Made by a program: the position numbers and the translations under genes
In this document: positions 5,229-5,379 of the stretch, one piece after another
Layout of the letters: every line of letters begins with the position of its first letter
Position numbering within the stretch: the stretch's first letter is position 1
The notes under the pieces: generated by a model
Seen by the model: only the letters and a program-made list of their open reading frames with translations
The model's database searches: none
Told to the model about the DNA's origin: nothing
Assembly: GCA_963743595.1 (NCBI GenBank)
Contig: CAVURW010000159.1
Span: forward strand, 1 to 5,379
Length of the DNA: 5,379 nt
Origin: CAVURW01 sp963743595
GTDB lineage: Bacteria; Verrucomicrobiota; Verrucomicrobiia; Methylacidiphilales; UBA1321
Direction: 5' to 3'

Positions 5229-5379
5229 TTAATCACACTCGTTATATACCTTTACGTGTTTCTTGGTTAGGTCCACGAAAAACTTAATGTGGATGTGGTC
5301 GAAATCGCTCTCTTCCCAAAGGTGAACGCCATATCGAGAACTGGGAGGAACGATGCAGATGAATTTGTCGTGATCGTCC
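5229..5379 (-). CDS. C-terminal end of a hypothetical protein (N-terminus off window)
   Basis: On the minus strand a frame enters from the right edge and runs 49 codons to TAA at 5231-5229, reading DDHDKFICIVPPSS..., then RYGVHLWEE, FDHIHIKFFVDL and ending VKVYNECD. The alternating hydrophobic and charged pattern (KFICIVPP, HIHIKFFVDL, HVKVYN) suggests beta strands. The other minus-strand frame I translated here closes earlier and reads less like protein. The family is not recognisable from this tail. It lies 81 bp upstream of the 221-aa gene on the same strand and could share a transcript with it. Being short and cut, it is supported only by its open frame and composition. Confidence 0.55.
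   Translation of the reverse strand, partial: DDHDKFICIVPPSSRYGVHLWEESDFDHIHIKFFVDLTKKHVKVYNECD

Noticed and set aside
5209..5250. Integron attC-like site: GTTAGAC on the minus strand after the partial gene's stop matches the GTTRRRY core.
   Set aside because: No matching RYYYAAC partner at suitable distance (the nearest, ATATAAC, breaks the consensus) and no complementary inner arms, so it cannot fold as an attC.

Overview
The window comes from a bacterial chromosome of medium GC content. The lineage cannot be fixed from these bases. The fused arginine-phosphatase-like gene, the DUF4388 domain and the carotenoid desaturase would suit a Gram-negative phylum such as Verrucomicrobiota or Acidobacteriota, but that is a guess. 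Most of the genes have no clear Shine-Dalgarno sequence before their best start, which suggests leaderless or SD-independent initiation is common in this genome.

Left half (1-2830), ordinary chromosomal genes. From 986 leftward, and cut by the window edge, runs a multidomain protein: a low-molecular-weight phosphatase with the active-site signature of protein-arginine phosphatases (YwlE type), then a DUF4388/PATAN-type domain, then the first residues of a ribose-5-phosphate isomerase B (RpiB) domain. Next, on the same strand, is a complete CrtI-type phytoene desaturase (2630-1128). A tRNA-Arg(CCG) gene (2758-2831) lies divergently just upstream of crtI. The spacer between them carries likely promoters for both, a 16-bp palindrome, and a competing upstream start for crtI with a good Shine-Dalgarno sequence.

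Right half (2832-5379), accessory-looking DNA. Directly after the 3' end of the tRNA, gene content changes to unrecognised proteins in mixed orientations: a 141-aa protein (minus) in a very AT-rich patch (about 27% GC over 3001-3120), a 323-aa protein (plus) with a cysteine cluster, a 221-aa helical protein (minus) convergent with it, and the C-terminal 49 residues of another minus-strand protein cut by the right edge. The tRNA 3' end, the composition shift and the orphan genes together fit the left end of a genomic island inserted at tRNA-Arg. No integrase, transposase or second att copy lies inside the window, so this remains an inference.

Working together: no pathway is shared across the window. 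CrtI would need crtB and other carotenoid genes located elsewhere. The phosphatase fusion physically joins activities encoded by adjacent genes in Bacillus subtilis (ywlE and ywlF/rpiB). The island-side genes cannot be assigned a function from sequence alone.
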